A stretch of DNA of 64,000 bases from JAOPZW01 sp036379935 (GCA_036379935.1 DASVFT010000050.1:1-64000); one strand, 5' to 3'; shown: positions 9,201 through 18,123, numbered from the stretch's first letter. The notes: generated by a model from the letters alone, not told the origin. A program made the numbers and translations.

Positions 9201-12200
9201 ATCACGATCGAGGCGCCGGGCACGGGGTCCTACTCCCAGCGCGTCCAGAACACGGCCGGCCTGCAGAACTACTGGCGCATGGGCGAAGCGTCCGGCACGA
9301 CGCTGGCCGACAGCAAGGGCACCTCCGACGCCACCATCAGCGGCGGACCGGCGCTCGGCGCGCCCGGCGCGCTCGCCGGCGACAGCAACACCGCGGTCAG
9401 CTTCAACGGCACCTCGAGCGCCGCGACCGCCAACCTCGACCTCTCCGCGGCAAGCAAGCTCACGGTCGAGTTCTGGCTGAACTGGGACGCCTACGCCAAC
9501 AACGACGCCCTGGCCATGGAGTTCACCTCGAACTTCAACGGCAACTCGGGTGGCTTCCTCGTCGACCCCAACGCGCCCGAGCAGGGCGGCAAGTTCGGCG
9601 TCGCGATCGGCAGCGGCCTGGCCCGCAACAACGTCTACTTCGACCGTCCGACCGCGGGCGCGTGGCACCACTACGCCTTCGTGATCGACACCACGGCGCT
9701 GCCGGACAACCAGATCATCCCGTACGTCGACGGCAAGCCGGTCGCCTTCACGAAGACCGCTTCGGGTACGGGCGCGGGGAACTTCGCCAACTCGCAGCTG
9801 TACTTCATGTCGCGGGCCGCCAGCGCGCTGTTCGGTGCCGGCGACCTCGACGAGGTCGCGATCTACAACCGCGCCCTGTCGGCGGCCACGGTCGCCGGAC
9901 ACTTCGCGGGCAACCAGCAGGGTCCGACCGCCTCGTTCACGGCGAACCCGAACCCGGCGCAGACCGGCCAGACGGTGAGCTTCGACGCCTCCGCGTCGAG
10001 CGATCCGGACGGCACGATCGCCAAGTTCGAGTGGGACCTCGACGGCAACGGCACCTACGAGACCAACACCGCCACCACCGCGACGACCACGCACGCGTAC
10101 ACGACGGCCGGCAACGTCACGGTCGGCCTGCGCGTCACGGACAACGACGGCAACACCACGACCACGACGCGCTCGCTGACCATCGAGGACTTCGCGTCGG
10201 GCTCCTACACGAGCCGCGTGCAGGCCACCGCCGGGCTGACGAACTACTGGCGCATGGGCGATCAGACCGGGACGACGCTGACGGACGCTCGCGGTTCGGC
10301 GAATGCCACCACCGTCGGCAGCCCGACGCTTGGCGCTACGGGCGCGCTCTCCGGCGACACCGACACAGCGGTCAGCTTCAACGGCACCACCGACGCCGCG
10401 TCGGCCAACCTGAACCTCTCGGGCACGAGCAAGCTCACGGTCGAGTTCTGGCTGAACTGGGCTGCGTTCTCCGACAACGACGACCTGGCCATGGAGTTCA
10501 CCTCGAACTTCAACCAGAACGCCGGCGGCTTCCTGGTCGATCCCAACGCGCCCGAGCAGGGCGGCAAGTTCGCCGTGGCGATCGGCAACGGCGACGCCCG
10601 CAACAACGTCTACTTCGACCGTCCGACCGCGGGCGCGTGGCACCACTACGCCTTCGTGATCGACACGAGCGCGCCGGCGGCGAACCAGATCATCCCGTAC
10701 GTCGACGGCGACGCGGTCGCCTTCACGAAGACCGCTTCGGGTACGGGCGCGGGGAACTTCGCCAACTCGCAGCTGTACTTCATGTCGCGAGGTGCCAGCG
10801 CGCTGTTCGGCGCCGGCGTCCTCGACGAGGTCGCGATCTACAACCGCGCGCTCTCGGCCACCACCATCAGCGACCACTACGACGGGAACACCCCCCAGGG
10901 CACCCAACCGCCCACCGCGTCGTTCACGGCGAGCCCGGCCTCGCCGCAGACGGGCCAGACCGTGACGTTCGACGCCTCCGCGTCGAGCGATCCCGACGGC
11001 ACGGTGGCCAAGTACGAGTGGGACCTCGACGGCAACGGCTCCTACGAGACCAACACCAACGCCACTCCGACGGTCACGCGCACCTACCCCAGCTCGGGCC
11101 CGGTCGACGTGCACCTGCGGGTTACCGACAACGTCGGTGCGCGGGGGACCTCGACGCGGACCGTGACCATCACCAACCACCCGCCGGCGGCCTCCTTCAC
11201 GGCGGCGCCCAACCCGGCGACGGCCGGCCAGGCCGTGACGTTCGACGGCTCCGCCTCGAGCGATCCCGACGGCACCGTGGCCAAGTACGAGTGGGACCTC
11301 GACGGCAACGGCACCTACGAGACCGACACCGGGGCCACCGCGACGGCCACGCGCACCTACGCGAGCTCGGCGAACGTCGTCGTCGGCCTGCGCGTGACCG
11401 ACAACCAGGGTGGGACCGACACGACCACACGGACGCTGACCTTCACCAACCAGTCGCCGAACGCATCGTTCACGGCCACGCCGAGCACGGTGGCGACCGG
11501 CACGGCGGTCAGCTTCAACGCCTCGGCCTCCAGCGATCCGGACGGCACCGTGGCCAAGTACGAGTGGGACCTCGACGGCAACGGCAGCTACGAGACCGAC
11601 ACCGGCACGACGGCGACCGCGACGCGGACCTACGCGAGCGCCGGCAGCGTGGTGGTCGGCCTGCGCGTGACCGACGACCGGGGCGGCACGGGGACGACGA
11701 CCAGGACCGTGACCGTCACCAACCGCAACCCGACGGCGTCGTTCACGGTCAGCCCCAACCCGGCGGCGACCCGCCAGAACGTGACGCTCAACGCGACGGC
11801 GTCGAGCGATCCCGATGGCGCGATCGCCAAGTACGAGTGGGACCTCGACGGCAACGGCACCTACGAGACCGACGCGGGGACGGCGGCCACGATCACGCGC
11901 ACGTTCTCCACGCCGGGCGCGCAGACCATCGGCCTGCGCGTGACCGACAACAACGGCGGGACGGCGACGACGACTCGGCCCCTGACGGTCAACAGCGCGT
12001 ACCGCGCGGCGATCCTCGCCACGGCGGGCATCAGCGACTACTGGCGCCTCGACGACGCCTCGACGACCGCCGTGGACGCCAACGGGGGCAACAACAACGG
12101 CTCGAACAGCAACAACGGCACGTACGTCAACGGCCCGGTCGCGACCGCCGGCCTCCTCGCGGGCGACACGAACAACGGGCGTGCCTTCGACGGCGTCAAC

Positions 12201-12725
12201 GACTACGTCGACTTCTCGCCGACTCCATTCGGGACGCCGACCCAGCTGTCGGCCGAGGCCTGGGTGCGCACCGCGGCCGCGAAGACGGCGGGCGGATACC
12301 ACTTCCTGGTCACCGACTCGAGCAGTGAGACCAGCGGGACCACGCTCTCGCTGAGCAACGGCTTCAGCCTGGCCATCGACTCCACCAACCACGCCGTCTT
12401 CAGCGGGGCGCGCACCAACGTCCTGACCACGACGCGCGCGACGGCCACGAGCTCGGTGACCCTGGCGCCGAACACGATCCATCACGTGGTCGGCACGTAC
12501 GACGGGACCACGCTGCGGGTCTACGTCGACGGCGTGCAGGCCGGCACGGCCACGCTGGCCGGCGGACTCACCTGGTCGGGCTCGCGCGACCTGCGCCTGG
12601 GCCGGCCGGTCAACTCGGCGAGCGCCAGCTTCCTCTTGCAGGGCACGCTCGACGAGGTCGCGCTCTACACGCAGGCGCTGCCGGCCGCCACGGTCCTCGC
12701 GCACTACAACGCCGGCAAGCCCTAG
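6222..12725 (+). CDS. Giant secreted protein: dimethylformamidase-like domain plus PKD and LamG repeats
   Basis: 2167 residues. GTG 6222 puts a signal peptide at the very start (cleavage near LGVTPALA-Q). Residues ~27-570 resemble the large-subunit C-terminal domain of N,N-dimethylformamidase, found in secreted actinobacterial proteins (YRLGYYDNNGGRL, VDLVSGHSEYWSLEQFNGYL). An Asp-rich, calcium-binding-like stretch lies at ~345-380. Then come PKD1 (~584) and LamG1 (~680), PKD2 (~908) and LamG2, PKD3 (~1235) and LamG3, PKD4-7 (~1563, 1653, 1744, 1836) and a last LamG (~1927-2167). The three PKD-LamG units repeat every ~980 bp. A role in surface adhesion or glycan binding is inferred; amidase activity is unproven. 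Confidence 0.8.
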   Translation: MRTPKLVIAVVAILGASLLGVTPALAQQDLCPSDNPVIQENNCSGAGSAGWQITNFNDNVAGFATKTSFNMGENVPLKIGRASISAPGSVNIDVYRLGYYDNNGGRLMTAASHASVAVNNTFAQCGATDTVTGRKSCAGWAVTYTIPGAALGASGEYIAKITDPVGGGQNAIFFTLRDDAAAPKADVLFAVPTATYEAYNDWGGKSLYFDSQGGPDTISGSNRAVKVSFDRPLADPRRNNTFFGPDFYMVQWLEKEGYDVSYTDDVAIHQNPSQLLGHKVDLVSGHSEYWSLEQFNGYLAARNAGVNLAAFSSNTSFWKVRYEDNGRTLVCYKTVQGSGSDGSGEDGANDWGPDGIEHTADDALGADGIAGTADDHPENSTTTFRDNGAPNGDPNAPPGGRVGPDKPENQLWGNMYYGAELSAGAFPLQIPATNAQSQYAGDRIWRNTGIATGSTTTIGTNLVGWEWDAIPTQAQYLSRQPAGVKPLTNSSIPLGQNVDWLQDEGRIYSKTNPPGQCACAQAVKYTAASGALVFSAGTNDWANALAPNPDTRIIQATYNIFSDMGIQPGTPIGVTLDPPSGPQPPTASFTISPNPAQSGQTVTFDASASSDPDGPITKYEWDLDGNGTYETDTGTTATTTHTYSSVGVITVRLRVTDGQGVRSTTNRALSIDNSASGSYPSRVLGTNGLVSYWRMGDTTGTTLVDATGTSSATTTGGPTLGAPGALSGDSDGSVSFDGINDAATANVNLSSTSSLTVEFWMKWNAWATDDDLAMEFTSNFNSNSGGFLIDPNAPQQNGQFGVAIGSGGSRNNVYFPHPSAGQWHHYAFVFDTTAPAASQITPYVDGQAVAYTKTASGTGAGSFANSQLYFMSRGAASLFGAGSLDEVAIYNRALNAATIANHVAGNQRPPVASFTSSPDPAAVGQPVTFDASASSAPSGTITKYEWDLDGNGTYETDAGTTPTVTHTYSAGGTVNVKLRVTDSGGTTATTTVPITIEAPGTGSYSQRVQNTAGLQNYWRMGEASGTTLADSKGTSDATISGGPALGAPGALAGDSNTAVSFNGTSSAATANLDLSAASKLTVEFWLNWDAYANNDALAMEFTSNFNGNSGGFLVDPNAPEQGGKFGVAIGSGLARNNVYFDRPTAGAWHHYAFVIDTTALPDNQIIPYVDGKPVAFTKTASGTGAGNFANSQLYFMSRAASALFGAGDLDEVAIYNRALSAATVAGHFAGNQQGPTASFTANPNPAQTGQTVSFDASASSDPDGTIAKFEWDLDGNGTYETNTATTATTTHAYTTAGNVTVGLRVTDNDGNTTTTTRSLTIEDFASGSYTSRVQATAGLTNYWRMGDQTGTTLTDARGSANATTVGSPTLGATGALSGDTDTAVSFNGTTDAASANLNLSGTSKLTVEFWLNWAAFSDNDDLAMEFTSNFNQNAGGFLVDPNAPEQGGKFAVAIGNGDARNNVYFDRPTAGAWHHYAFVIDTSAPAANQIIPYVDGDAVAFTKTASGTGAGNFANSQLYFMSRGASALFGAGVLDEVAIYNRALSATTISDHYDGNTPQGTQPPTASFTASPASPQTGQTVTFDASASSDPDGTVAKYEWDLDGNGSYETNTNATPTVTRTYPSSGPVDVHLRVTDNVGARGTSTRTVTITNHPPAASFTAAPNPATAGQAVTFDGSASSDPDGTVAKYEWDLDGNGTYETDTGATATATRTYASSANVVVGLRVTDNQGGTDTTTRTLTFTNQSPNASFTATPSTVATGTAVSFNASASSDPDGTVAKYEWDLDGNGSYETDTGTTATATRTYASAGSVVVGLRVTDDRGGTGTTTRTVTVTNRNPTASFTVSPNPAATRQNVTLNATASSDPDGAIAKYEWDLDGNGTYETDAGTAATITRTFSTPGAQTIGLRVTDNNGGTATTTRPLTVNSAYRAAILATAGISDYWRLDDASTTAVDANGGNNNGSNSNNGTYVNGPVATAGLLAGDTNNGRAFDGVNDYVDFSPTPFGTPTQLSAEAWVRTAAAKTAGGYHFLVTDSSSETSGTTLSLSNGFSLAIDSTNHAVFSGARTNVLTTTRATATSSVTLAPNTIHHVVGTYDGTTLRVYVDGVQAGTATLAGGLTWSGSRDLRLGRPVNSASASFLLQGTLDEVALYTQALPAATVLAHYNAGKP
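7971..10905 (+). repeat. Three tandem ~980-bp PKD-LamG coding units
   Basis: Units begin near 7971, 8946 and 9927. Units 2 and 3 share long identical stretches at the DNA level, for example around 9630-9690 versus 10605-10665, and 9748-9820 versus 10726-10798, while intervening parts differ. The short PKD core encoding KYEWDLDGNG recurs seven times in the gene with little synonymous change. This points to recent duplication or gene conversion within the gene. Confidence 0.8.
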
Positions 12726-12764
12726 TACTCGCAAGCGCCGGCACCGGCGAGCCGTTGGTCCTAC

Positions 12765-14609
12765 GTGAGCGCGAACAACGCCATTCTGACCACGCCTCGA
12801 GGACGCGCAGGGGAGCGCACCGGCCCACGGGCCGGTGCGCTCGTGCGCTCGGCCGATGCCCAGGCGCTGACCGTCCTCTTGATCCTCTTCTCGGCGCTGG
12901 CGGCCTTCAGCTGGCGCAAGTGGGGCACGCCTGAGATCGACGCCGGCGCCGAGCTGACGACGGCGGCCCAGGCCGCGCACGGGCACCTGCCCTACGCCGA
13001 CGTCCGCTACTTCTACGGCCCCCTCGGCATCTACGCATTGGCGGCCGCCATGAAGCTCTTCGGCGCGACGCTGACCGTCGCGTTCGCGATGGGCCTGGCC
13101 ATCAGCCTGGCCATCGCCGTCGCCTTCTACGCGCTCGCGCGCCAGCTCCTCAGCCCGGCCTTCGCAGCCGCCTCGACGGCGGTCGTGCTGGCGATCGGCT
13201 TCTCGGGCACGCAGTTCAACTTCGTCCTTCCGCACACCAACTCGGCCACGTTCGGCCTGCTCCTGCTGCTCCTCGCGCTGCTTGCGGTGGCCCGTCAGCG
13301 CCCGCTGCTGGCCGGTGTCGCCGCGGGGCTGTGCGTGCTCACGCGCGTCGAGTTCGCCGCCGCGGCCGGGCTCGTGGTGGCGGCGTGGCTCGTCGGCGCC
13401 TGGCGCGCCGAGGGGCGCCGCGAGGCGCTCCGCCTGGCAAGGGTGCTCGTGCCGCCCGCGGTGGTCATTCCCGTCGTGGCGCTCGGCGCCCTCGCGGCGT
13501 CGGTGGGAGCGAGCCGACTGCTGTGGGAGAACCTGTGGCCCGTCGACTTCCTGCGCGTCGCGGGCTTCCGCGCCTACCGCGAGTGGACGCCGTTCGACGC
13601 GGCGAGCGTGGCCTCGTCGCTCGCGCGTGGCGCGATCTACGGCGCGCTGCTCGCCGGCTTCGTGGCCAGCGCGCTCCGTGTGCGCCGCCTCGGCGGACCG
13701 CCGCGCCTGCGTGGCCTGTGGCCGCTGGCCGCGGCGGTGGGCGCCGTCGGCGCCCTGCTCGGCGCATGGCATGTCGTCGGGATCTTCCCCGCCGCCGAGT
13801 CGGCGGTGCAGGAGGAGACGCGCCAGCTGCTCATCGGGATGAGCTGGTTGCCGATGCTCTCGCTCGTGGCCGCCGTGGCCGTCGCGTACCGGTTCGTGCG
13901 GCGCCTCGACCCCGTGTCCGGTTCGTGGCCGCTCGATCTCGCCGTGGCCGCGGCGGCGCTCATGCTCACTTCGCGCGCCTACGACGAGTTCACCATGAGC
14001 TCGGCGGCGCCGTACTACGCCGCGCCCGCCGTGCTCATCCTCGGCCTCCTGCACCAGCGCCTGGCCGAGCGCTGGCCGGCGATCCGGCTGCCCGTCCTCG
14101 GGGCACTCGTGGCCGTGGCCGCGGGCATCGCCGTCTACGTGCACTTCGGCCTGTACGCCGACAAAACCATGGTGGTGCACACCGCCGCGGGCAACTACGT
14201 CGGCGACGACGCCAGCGCGGCGACCCAGCAGCGGATGCTCGACTACCTGCGCCGCCACACGGCGCCCGGCGACGCCATCCTCGCCCTTCCCGCCGACGGC
14301 GGCACCGACTTCCTCGCCGCGCGCTCGCCCGCGCTCTACGAGGTCATGTTCCTGCCCGGGCTGCTGGACTCGCGCGTCGACGAGCGGCAGGCCATCGCGC
14401 GCCTGCAGCGCGAGAACGTCCGCTACGCCGTCGTGAGCAACCGCGACACGTCGGCGTTCGACGTCGGCGCGTTCGGCATCGGCTACAACCGCCTGCTGGG
14501 CGACTACCTGCGCTCCGGGCGGCTCGTCGCCACGTTCGGCGACCTGGCCGCGAAGCCCGGGGGCGGCTCGCCCTCCCGCGGCTACCGCGTGTACGCGCTG
14601 CCGGCCTAG
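12765..14609 (+). CDS. Multi-spanning membrane glycosyltransferase-like protein (GT39/ArnT-like)
   Basis: 614 residues from GTG 12765, or 588 from GTG 12843. About ten hydrophobic segments are followed by a soluble C-terminal domain. The first external loop carries acidic residues and DVRYFYGPLGIY, a layout like the GT-C fold of dolichyl/undecaprenyl-phosphate-sugar glycosyltransferases (PMT, ArnT), which transfer a lipid-linked sugar outside the membrane. Substrate unknown. The gene follows the giant secreted protein by 39 bp, so glycosylation of that protein is a reasonable but untested idea. The stop overlaps the end of the convergent GT4 gene by 4 bp. Confidence 0.65.
   Translation: MSANNAILTTPRGRAGERTGPRAGALVRSADAQALTVLLILFSALAAFSWRKWGTPEIDAGAELTTAAQAAHGHLPYADVRYFYGPLGIYALAAAMKLFGATLTVAFAMGLAISLAIAVAFYALARQLLSPAFAAASTAVVLAIGFSGTQFNFVLPHTNSATFGLLLLLLALLAVARQRPLLAGVAAGLCVLTRVEFAAAAGLVVAAWLVGAWRAEGRREALRLARVLVPPAVVIPVVALGALAASVGASRLLWENLWPVDFLRVAGFRAYREWTPFDAASVASSLARGAIYGALLAGFVASALRVRRLGGPPRLRGLWPLAAAVGAVGALLGAWHVVGIFPAAESAVQEETRQLLIGMSWLPMLSLVAAVAVAYRFVRRLDPVSGSWPLDLAVAAAALMLTSRAYDEFTMSSAAPYYAAPAVLILGLLHQRLAERWPAIRLPVLGALVAVAAGIAVYVHFGLYADKTMVVHTAAGNYVGDDASAATQQRMLDYLRRHTAPGDAILALPADGGTDFLAARSPALYEVMFLPGLLDSRVDERQAIARLQRENVRYAVVSNRDTSAFDVGAFGIGYNRLLGDYLRSGRLVATFGDLAAKPGGGSPSRGYRVYALPA
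12813..12842. terminator. Perfect 14-bp stem hairpin downstream of the giant gene
   Basis: Bases 12813-12826 and 12829-12842 are perfect reverse complements (14 bp, G+C rich) separated by only two bases. The hairpin begins 87 bp past the stop at 12725. If translation of the next gene starts at GTG 12765 it is coding; if it starts at GTG 12843, immediately after the hairpin, it is intergenic and would be a terminator or attenuator. No T-tract follows. Confidence 0.45.
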
Positions 14610-15751
14610 GCGAGCGCCAGCGCGACGATGCGCTCCTGGCGGCTGCGCCAGGAGTTGGCCCGGGCGAACTGGCGACGCTCGGCCTCGGTGGCCGGACCAA
14701 GCGCGAGCGCCTGCGCGATCCCGTCCGAGAGCTCGGGGGCGATGACGACGCGCGGCGAGACGTCTCGGATGGGCGGGAGGTCGAGCGCGGCGACGGGACG
14801 CCCGCCGGCCAAGTACTCGTAGAGCTTCAGCGGGCTCATCGCCTCGGTCAGCGAGTTGCGCACGTGCGGGATCAGGCAGGCGTCGGCGGCGCTCACGAGG
14901 CTGACGATCTCCGCGCGCGACACCGCTCCGTGGAAGTGGACGTTGGGCTCGCGGCGCAGCCCGACGAAATGGGCGTCGTCGAGGAGAGGGCCCACGACCG
15001 TGATCGAGGCCGCGGGGAACGCGCGCGCGGCGCGGGCGAGCTGATCGACGTCGATCCTCGAGTCGAGGCTTCCGACGTACAGCACGCGTGGCTCGGGCCG
15101 CTGCGCGAACCACTCCGGCGCCGGCTGCGGAGACAGCCACTCGTCGGGGTCGACGCCGTTGGATACCACCGCATGCGCCCCGCGGGGCGCGATCTTCTCG
15201 ATGATCGCGTCCGACACGCCGACCACGCGATGCCCGCGCGCGCTCGTCCGTCGATAGGCCTCCTCGTACGCCGGCCACCAGGGCCTCAGCGGTGGGGAGG
15301 AGGCCCAGTCGTCGTAGACGTAGTAGGTCATCGAGTCGACCCATTCGAGGTGGGCGAAGCCCGGTACGAGCGGGTGCGTGGTGATGAGCGCCGGTCGCTC
15401 GAGGCCGTGCCGCTCGGCGGCGCGGCGCACGCTGCGCCCCCACGCGCCGAAGGTCCGCTCGAGGGCCCGTGCGCCGCGCGGATCGCTCCGCCGCAGGCGC
15501 ACCGGGCTGTGCAGCGTCACGTCGGAGGTGGCCGGGAAGGGCGGCGGCGGCCGGAGCGTGTCCTTGACGAGCTTGATGGGGAGGCTGCGGGACGTCTCGA
15601 CCACCATGAGGCGCCGCACGCGCGGGTGGTCCATCAGCGTCTCGACGAGGCGGTCCTCCGAGAAGCACATCCCGCGATCGACCGCCGTTCGCCACGTCGC
15701 GTAGGCGAAGGCGAAGATGACGTCGCGCGGTGCCGCGGCCACGGCAGTCAC
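14606..15751 (-). CDS. Glycosyltransferase family 4
   Basis: 381 residues from GTG 15751; its start codon shares a GTGA overlap with the stop of the upstream GT2 gene, indicating coupled translation. The N-terminal half handles the acceptor (TYYVYDDWASSPP), and the C-terminal half is a GT-B donor domain (VLYVGSLDSRIDVDQLARAA; SPLKLYEYLAGGRPVAALDL, where the family's E-x7-E-like region lies). It is a retaining, cytoplasmic sugar transferase and last gene of a Wzz - Wzy - GT2 - GT4 operon for an exopolysaccharide. The sugar is not predictable. Confidence 0.85.
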   Translation of the reverse strand: MTAVAAAPRDVIFAFAYATWRTAVDRGMCFSEDRLVETLMDHPRVRRLMVVETSRSLPIKLVKDTLRPPPPFPATSDVTLHSPVRLRRSDPRGARALERTFGAWGRSVRRAAERHGLERPALITTHPLVPGFAHLEWVDSMTYYVYDDWASSPPLRPWWPAYEEAYRRTSARGHRVVGVSDAIIEKIAPRGAHAVVSNGVDPDEWLSPQPAPEWFAQRPEPRVLYVGSLDSRIDVDQLARAARAFPAASITVVGPLLDDAHFVGLRREPNVHFHGAVSRAEIVSLVSAADACLIPHVRNSLTEAMSPLKLYEYLAGGRPVAALDLPPIRDVSPRVVIAPELSDGIAQALALGPATEAERRQFARANSWRSRQERIVALALA

Positions 15752-16731
15752 CGACGCTGCGACGGCCCGGCCAGCGTGGAGGAGTCGATGGCCGCGAGCG
15801 GCGGCTGGCGAAACGGCGGCGCCTCGCGCCCGACGAGCGTGCGCAGCGCGCGCGTCGAGGCGGCGCGGCGCTCGGGACCGCCGCCGCGGCCGGCCGGCAG
15901 CGCGGCCCGCAGCACGTGGCGCGCGGCGATCGCGCCCAGGTAGGCGTAGCGATGGGGTCGCGAGAAGTGCTTCTCCGCGTACACCCGTCGCGCGAAGACC
16001 TCCTGGGCGACGAGCGCCGGCTTGATGCCGGCCTTGCCTGCGTGATGCACGATCGTCATGGCCGGCGAGTGCACGACCTTCCAGCCGCCGCGCTTGACGC
16101 GCAGGCACAGGTCGGGCTCGTCGGAGAAGAGGAAGAGGCGCTCGTCGAGCAGGCCGGCGCCGAGCAGCGCCTCGCGGCGGATGAGCATGAACGCGCCCGT
16201 CACCCAGTCGCACTCGAGCTCGGACTCGTACTTGCGCAGGTCGAGCTCACGCTCGCCCAGACCCGCTGGCCGCAGCGGCCAGCTCTCGGCGGTGAAAGCC
16301 TCGGCCAGCGCGCGGCGGGCGCTCGGAAAGCGGCGCACGGTCGGGTAGAGCGAGAGCTCGCCGTCGAGCTGCTTGACCCCCAGCAGGCCGATCTCGGGCC
16401 GGCGGTCGAGCATCTCGACGAGCTCGCCGAACGCGCCCTGCAGGATCTCGGTGTCGGGGTTCAGGCAGAGCGCGTAGCGCGCGGTGCACGTCATCAGCGC
16501 GCGGTTGTTCGCGTGGGCGAACCCGCGGTTGGCGCAGCTGACGACGCGCGCCTTCGGAAAGCAACGCTCGACCAGCTCGCGTGTGCCGTCCTTCGACTCG
16601 TTGTCGACGACAACGACGTCGAGGCGCGCGGAGCCGGCCTGCGCGTACACGCTCTTCAGGCAGGCTTCGAGCCAGTGCGCCTCGTTCGTCGAGACAACGA
16701 CGATCGACAGGTCGTGTTGCGTGGCGTCCAT
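15748..16731 (-). CDS. Glycosyltransferase family 2 (rhamnosyltransferase-like)
   Basis: 327 residues from ATG 16731. The GT-A fold is seen in LSIVVVSTNEAHWLEACLKS, VVVDNESKDGTREL and ALCLNPDTEI (DXD-like). FAHANNRALMTCTARYAL is typical of the WbbL-type rhamnosyltransferase group, though the donor is not proven. It lies 9 bp downstream of the polymerase/ligase gene and overlaps the next GT4 gene by 4 bp, so it is co-translated within the polysaccharide operon. Confidence 0.85.
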   Translation of the reverse strand: MDATQHDLSIVVVSTNEAHWLEACLKSVYAQAGSARLDVVVVDNESKDGTRELVERCFPKARVVSCANRGFAHANNRALMTCTARYALCLNPDTEILQGAFGELVEMLDRRPEIGLLGVKQLDGELSLYPTVRRFPSARRALAEAFTAESWPLRPAGLGERELDLRKYESELECDWVTGAFMLIRREALLGAGLLDERLFLFSDEPDLCLRVKRGGWKVVHSPAMTIVHHAGKAGIKPALVAQEVFARRVYAEKHFSRPHRYAYLGAIAARHVLRAALPAGRGGGPERRAASTRALRTLVGREAPPFRQPPLAAIDSSTLAGPSQRR

Positions 16732-16740
16732 TCCTACTCC

Positions 16741-18123
16741 CTAATCGGCAGCAAGCCGACGCGGGCGCAGTGGCGCGACCGGCGCCATCGACGGCGCCGC
16801 GGCGACCGCGGGGCTGGGAGCAGTATCGGCTTGTGCCGACACCACCACGAGCCCGCCGATGAACATGATCAGGTAGGGCAACTGCGGCAACGCGAACACG
16901 TCGAGGAGGCTGCTGCCGACAACGAGCGATGCGATGGCGGCGGCGGCGGCGATCGCGGGACCTGCCCGCTTGGGATCTTGGGAGCGCGTCATCCGATGGG
17001 CGAGCAGCAGGATCGAGCCGAAGATGGCCAGGTAGGACAGCACGCCGAGGATGCCCACGCCGATGATCGTCGTCAGGTACTGGTTGTCGAGGATCCGGTA
17101 CTTCTTCTGGTCGTAGCTCTCGTAGCCGCGTCCAAGGATCGGATGCTGGATGAAGTCGGGCTTGATCGCGGGGTAGTCGCTCTGGCGGTCCTTGGTGCTC
17201 ATGACGCCGAAGAGGTTGCCGGGCTTGAGCTGGTCGCTGACGCCACCGAGCGCTCCGGGCGCGACGAGGTGCACCATGACGAGGAGGCCGACGCCGATCG
17301 GCAGCAGGCGGCGAGCCGCGCTGGGCCGGTAGGCGAGCAGGATCATCATGCCGAAGGCGGGCGCGACGACGCTGGTCTTGCGCTGCGTGCCGAAGGCGGC
17401 GGCGATCATCAGGATCGTGGCGAGGGCGTAGAGGATCTTCGTCCGGCGCTCCGTGCTGCTGAGGAACCCCATCAGGGCGAACGGCAGCGAGAGCGACATC
17501 ATCATCGCGACGGCGAGCGGGTGGATCGTCGGACCGATGATGGACTTGCGCCCGATGGAGTCGATGGCCCCGAGCTCGCCCGGCCTGACCGTGGGCACGA
17601 GATGCTCGCTCCACGTGAAGAAGGCGTTGTAGCCCGTGCGGTATTCGACGAGCGCTCCGATCGCCGTGACCGAGGCGAGCGACACCATGAGGATGGTGAG
17701 GTAGCGCACCTCGGCGGGCTTGACGCTCGAGGCGACGATCACGAACAGCAGGACGTAGGAGAACAGCAGCGCGAGCTTGCGCATCGGGAGGTTCATCTCG
17801 TTGAGGCGGACGATCGTCGCGTCGTTGAGGATGAGGCTGACCATCGCGATGATCACGAAGGCCAGCAGCGCCCAGTGGACGGGGCTGAGGCGCAGGCGAC
17901 TGACGGCGTTCTTGCCCATCAGCGACAGGACCCACAGCCCCGCCATGCCGATGAGGATGGGCCTGTCGAGCTTGGCGTCGAGCGGCAGCGAGACCGGCAG
18001 CGTGATGCTGTCGAATGGGACCAGCCACACCATCGTCAGGAAGCCCGCCAGCGCCCAGGGCATGGCGCGCTGGGTATGCGGCCAGACGTCGGTGTCGACC
18101 GGCGATGGCGCCGGCGGGCTCAT
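16741..18123 (-). CDS. O-antigen polymerase/ligase-like membrane protein (Wzy_C family)
   Basis: 460 residues from ATG 18123, which overlaps the stop of the Wzz-like gene as ATGA. There are ten or more hydrophobic segments and a larger external loop around residues 280-330 (DRQSDYPAIKPDFIQHPILG, then GRGYESYDQKKYRILDNQYL). The sequence HPILGRGYESY followed by DNQYLTTIIGVGILG is characteristic of the Wzy/WaaL (Wzy_C) family, which polymerises or ligates lipid-linked glycans at the outer membrane face. Between Wzz-like and GT genes, polymerase is the more likely role. Confidence 0.85.
   Translation of the reverse strand: MSPPAPSPVDTDVWPHTQRAMPWALAGFLTMVWLVPFDSITLPVSLPLDAKLDRPILIGMAGLWVLSLMGKNAVSRLRLSPVHWALLAFVIIAMVSLILNDATIVRLNEMNLPMRKLALLFSYVLLFVIVASSVKPAEVRYLTILMVSLASVTAIGALVEYRTGYNAFFTWSEHLVPTVRPGELGAIDSIGRKSIIGPTIHPLAVAMMMSLSLPFALMGFLSSTERRTKILYALATILMIAAAFGTQRKTSVVAPAFGMMILLAYRPSAARRLLPIGVGLLVMVHLVAPGALGGVSDQLKPGNLFGVMSTKDRQSDYPAIKPDFIQHPILGRGYESYDQKKYRILDNQYLTTIIGVGILGVLSYLAIFGSILLLAHRMTRSQDPKRAGPAIAAAAAIASLVVGSSLLDVFALPQLPYLIMFIGGLVVVSAQADTAPSPAVAAAPSMAPVAPLRPRRLAAD

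Noticed and set aside
7769..12328. A plus-strand frame of about 1500 codons in another phase of the giant gene
   Set aside because: Arg/Gly/Pro-rich repetitive sequence produced by out-of-frame reading of the PKD-LamG repeats; no independent start signal.
6126..15695. An open minus-strand frame of 3189 codons, the longest in the window
   Set aside because: It is antisense to the giant secreted protein and the GT39-like gene. Its translation is Arg/Val/Gly-rich low complexity without motifs, while the sense frames have signal peptides, PKD/LamG repeats and membrane helices. High GC removes stop codons from the shadow frame.
13331..15943. An 870-codon plus-strand frame across the GT39-like and GT4 genes
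   Set aside because: It crosses two well-supported convergent genes and has no recognisable domain.
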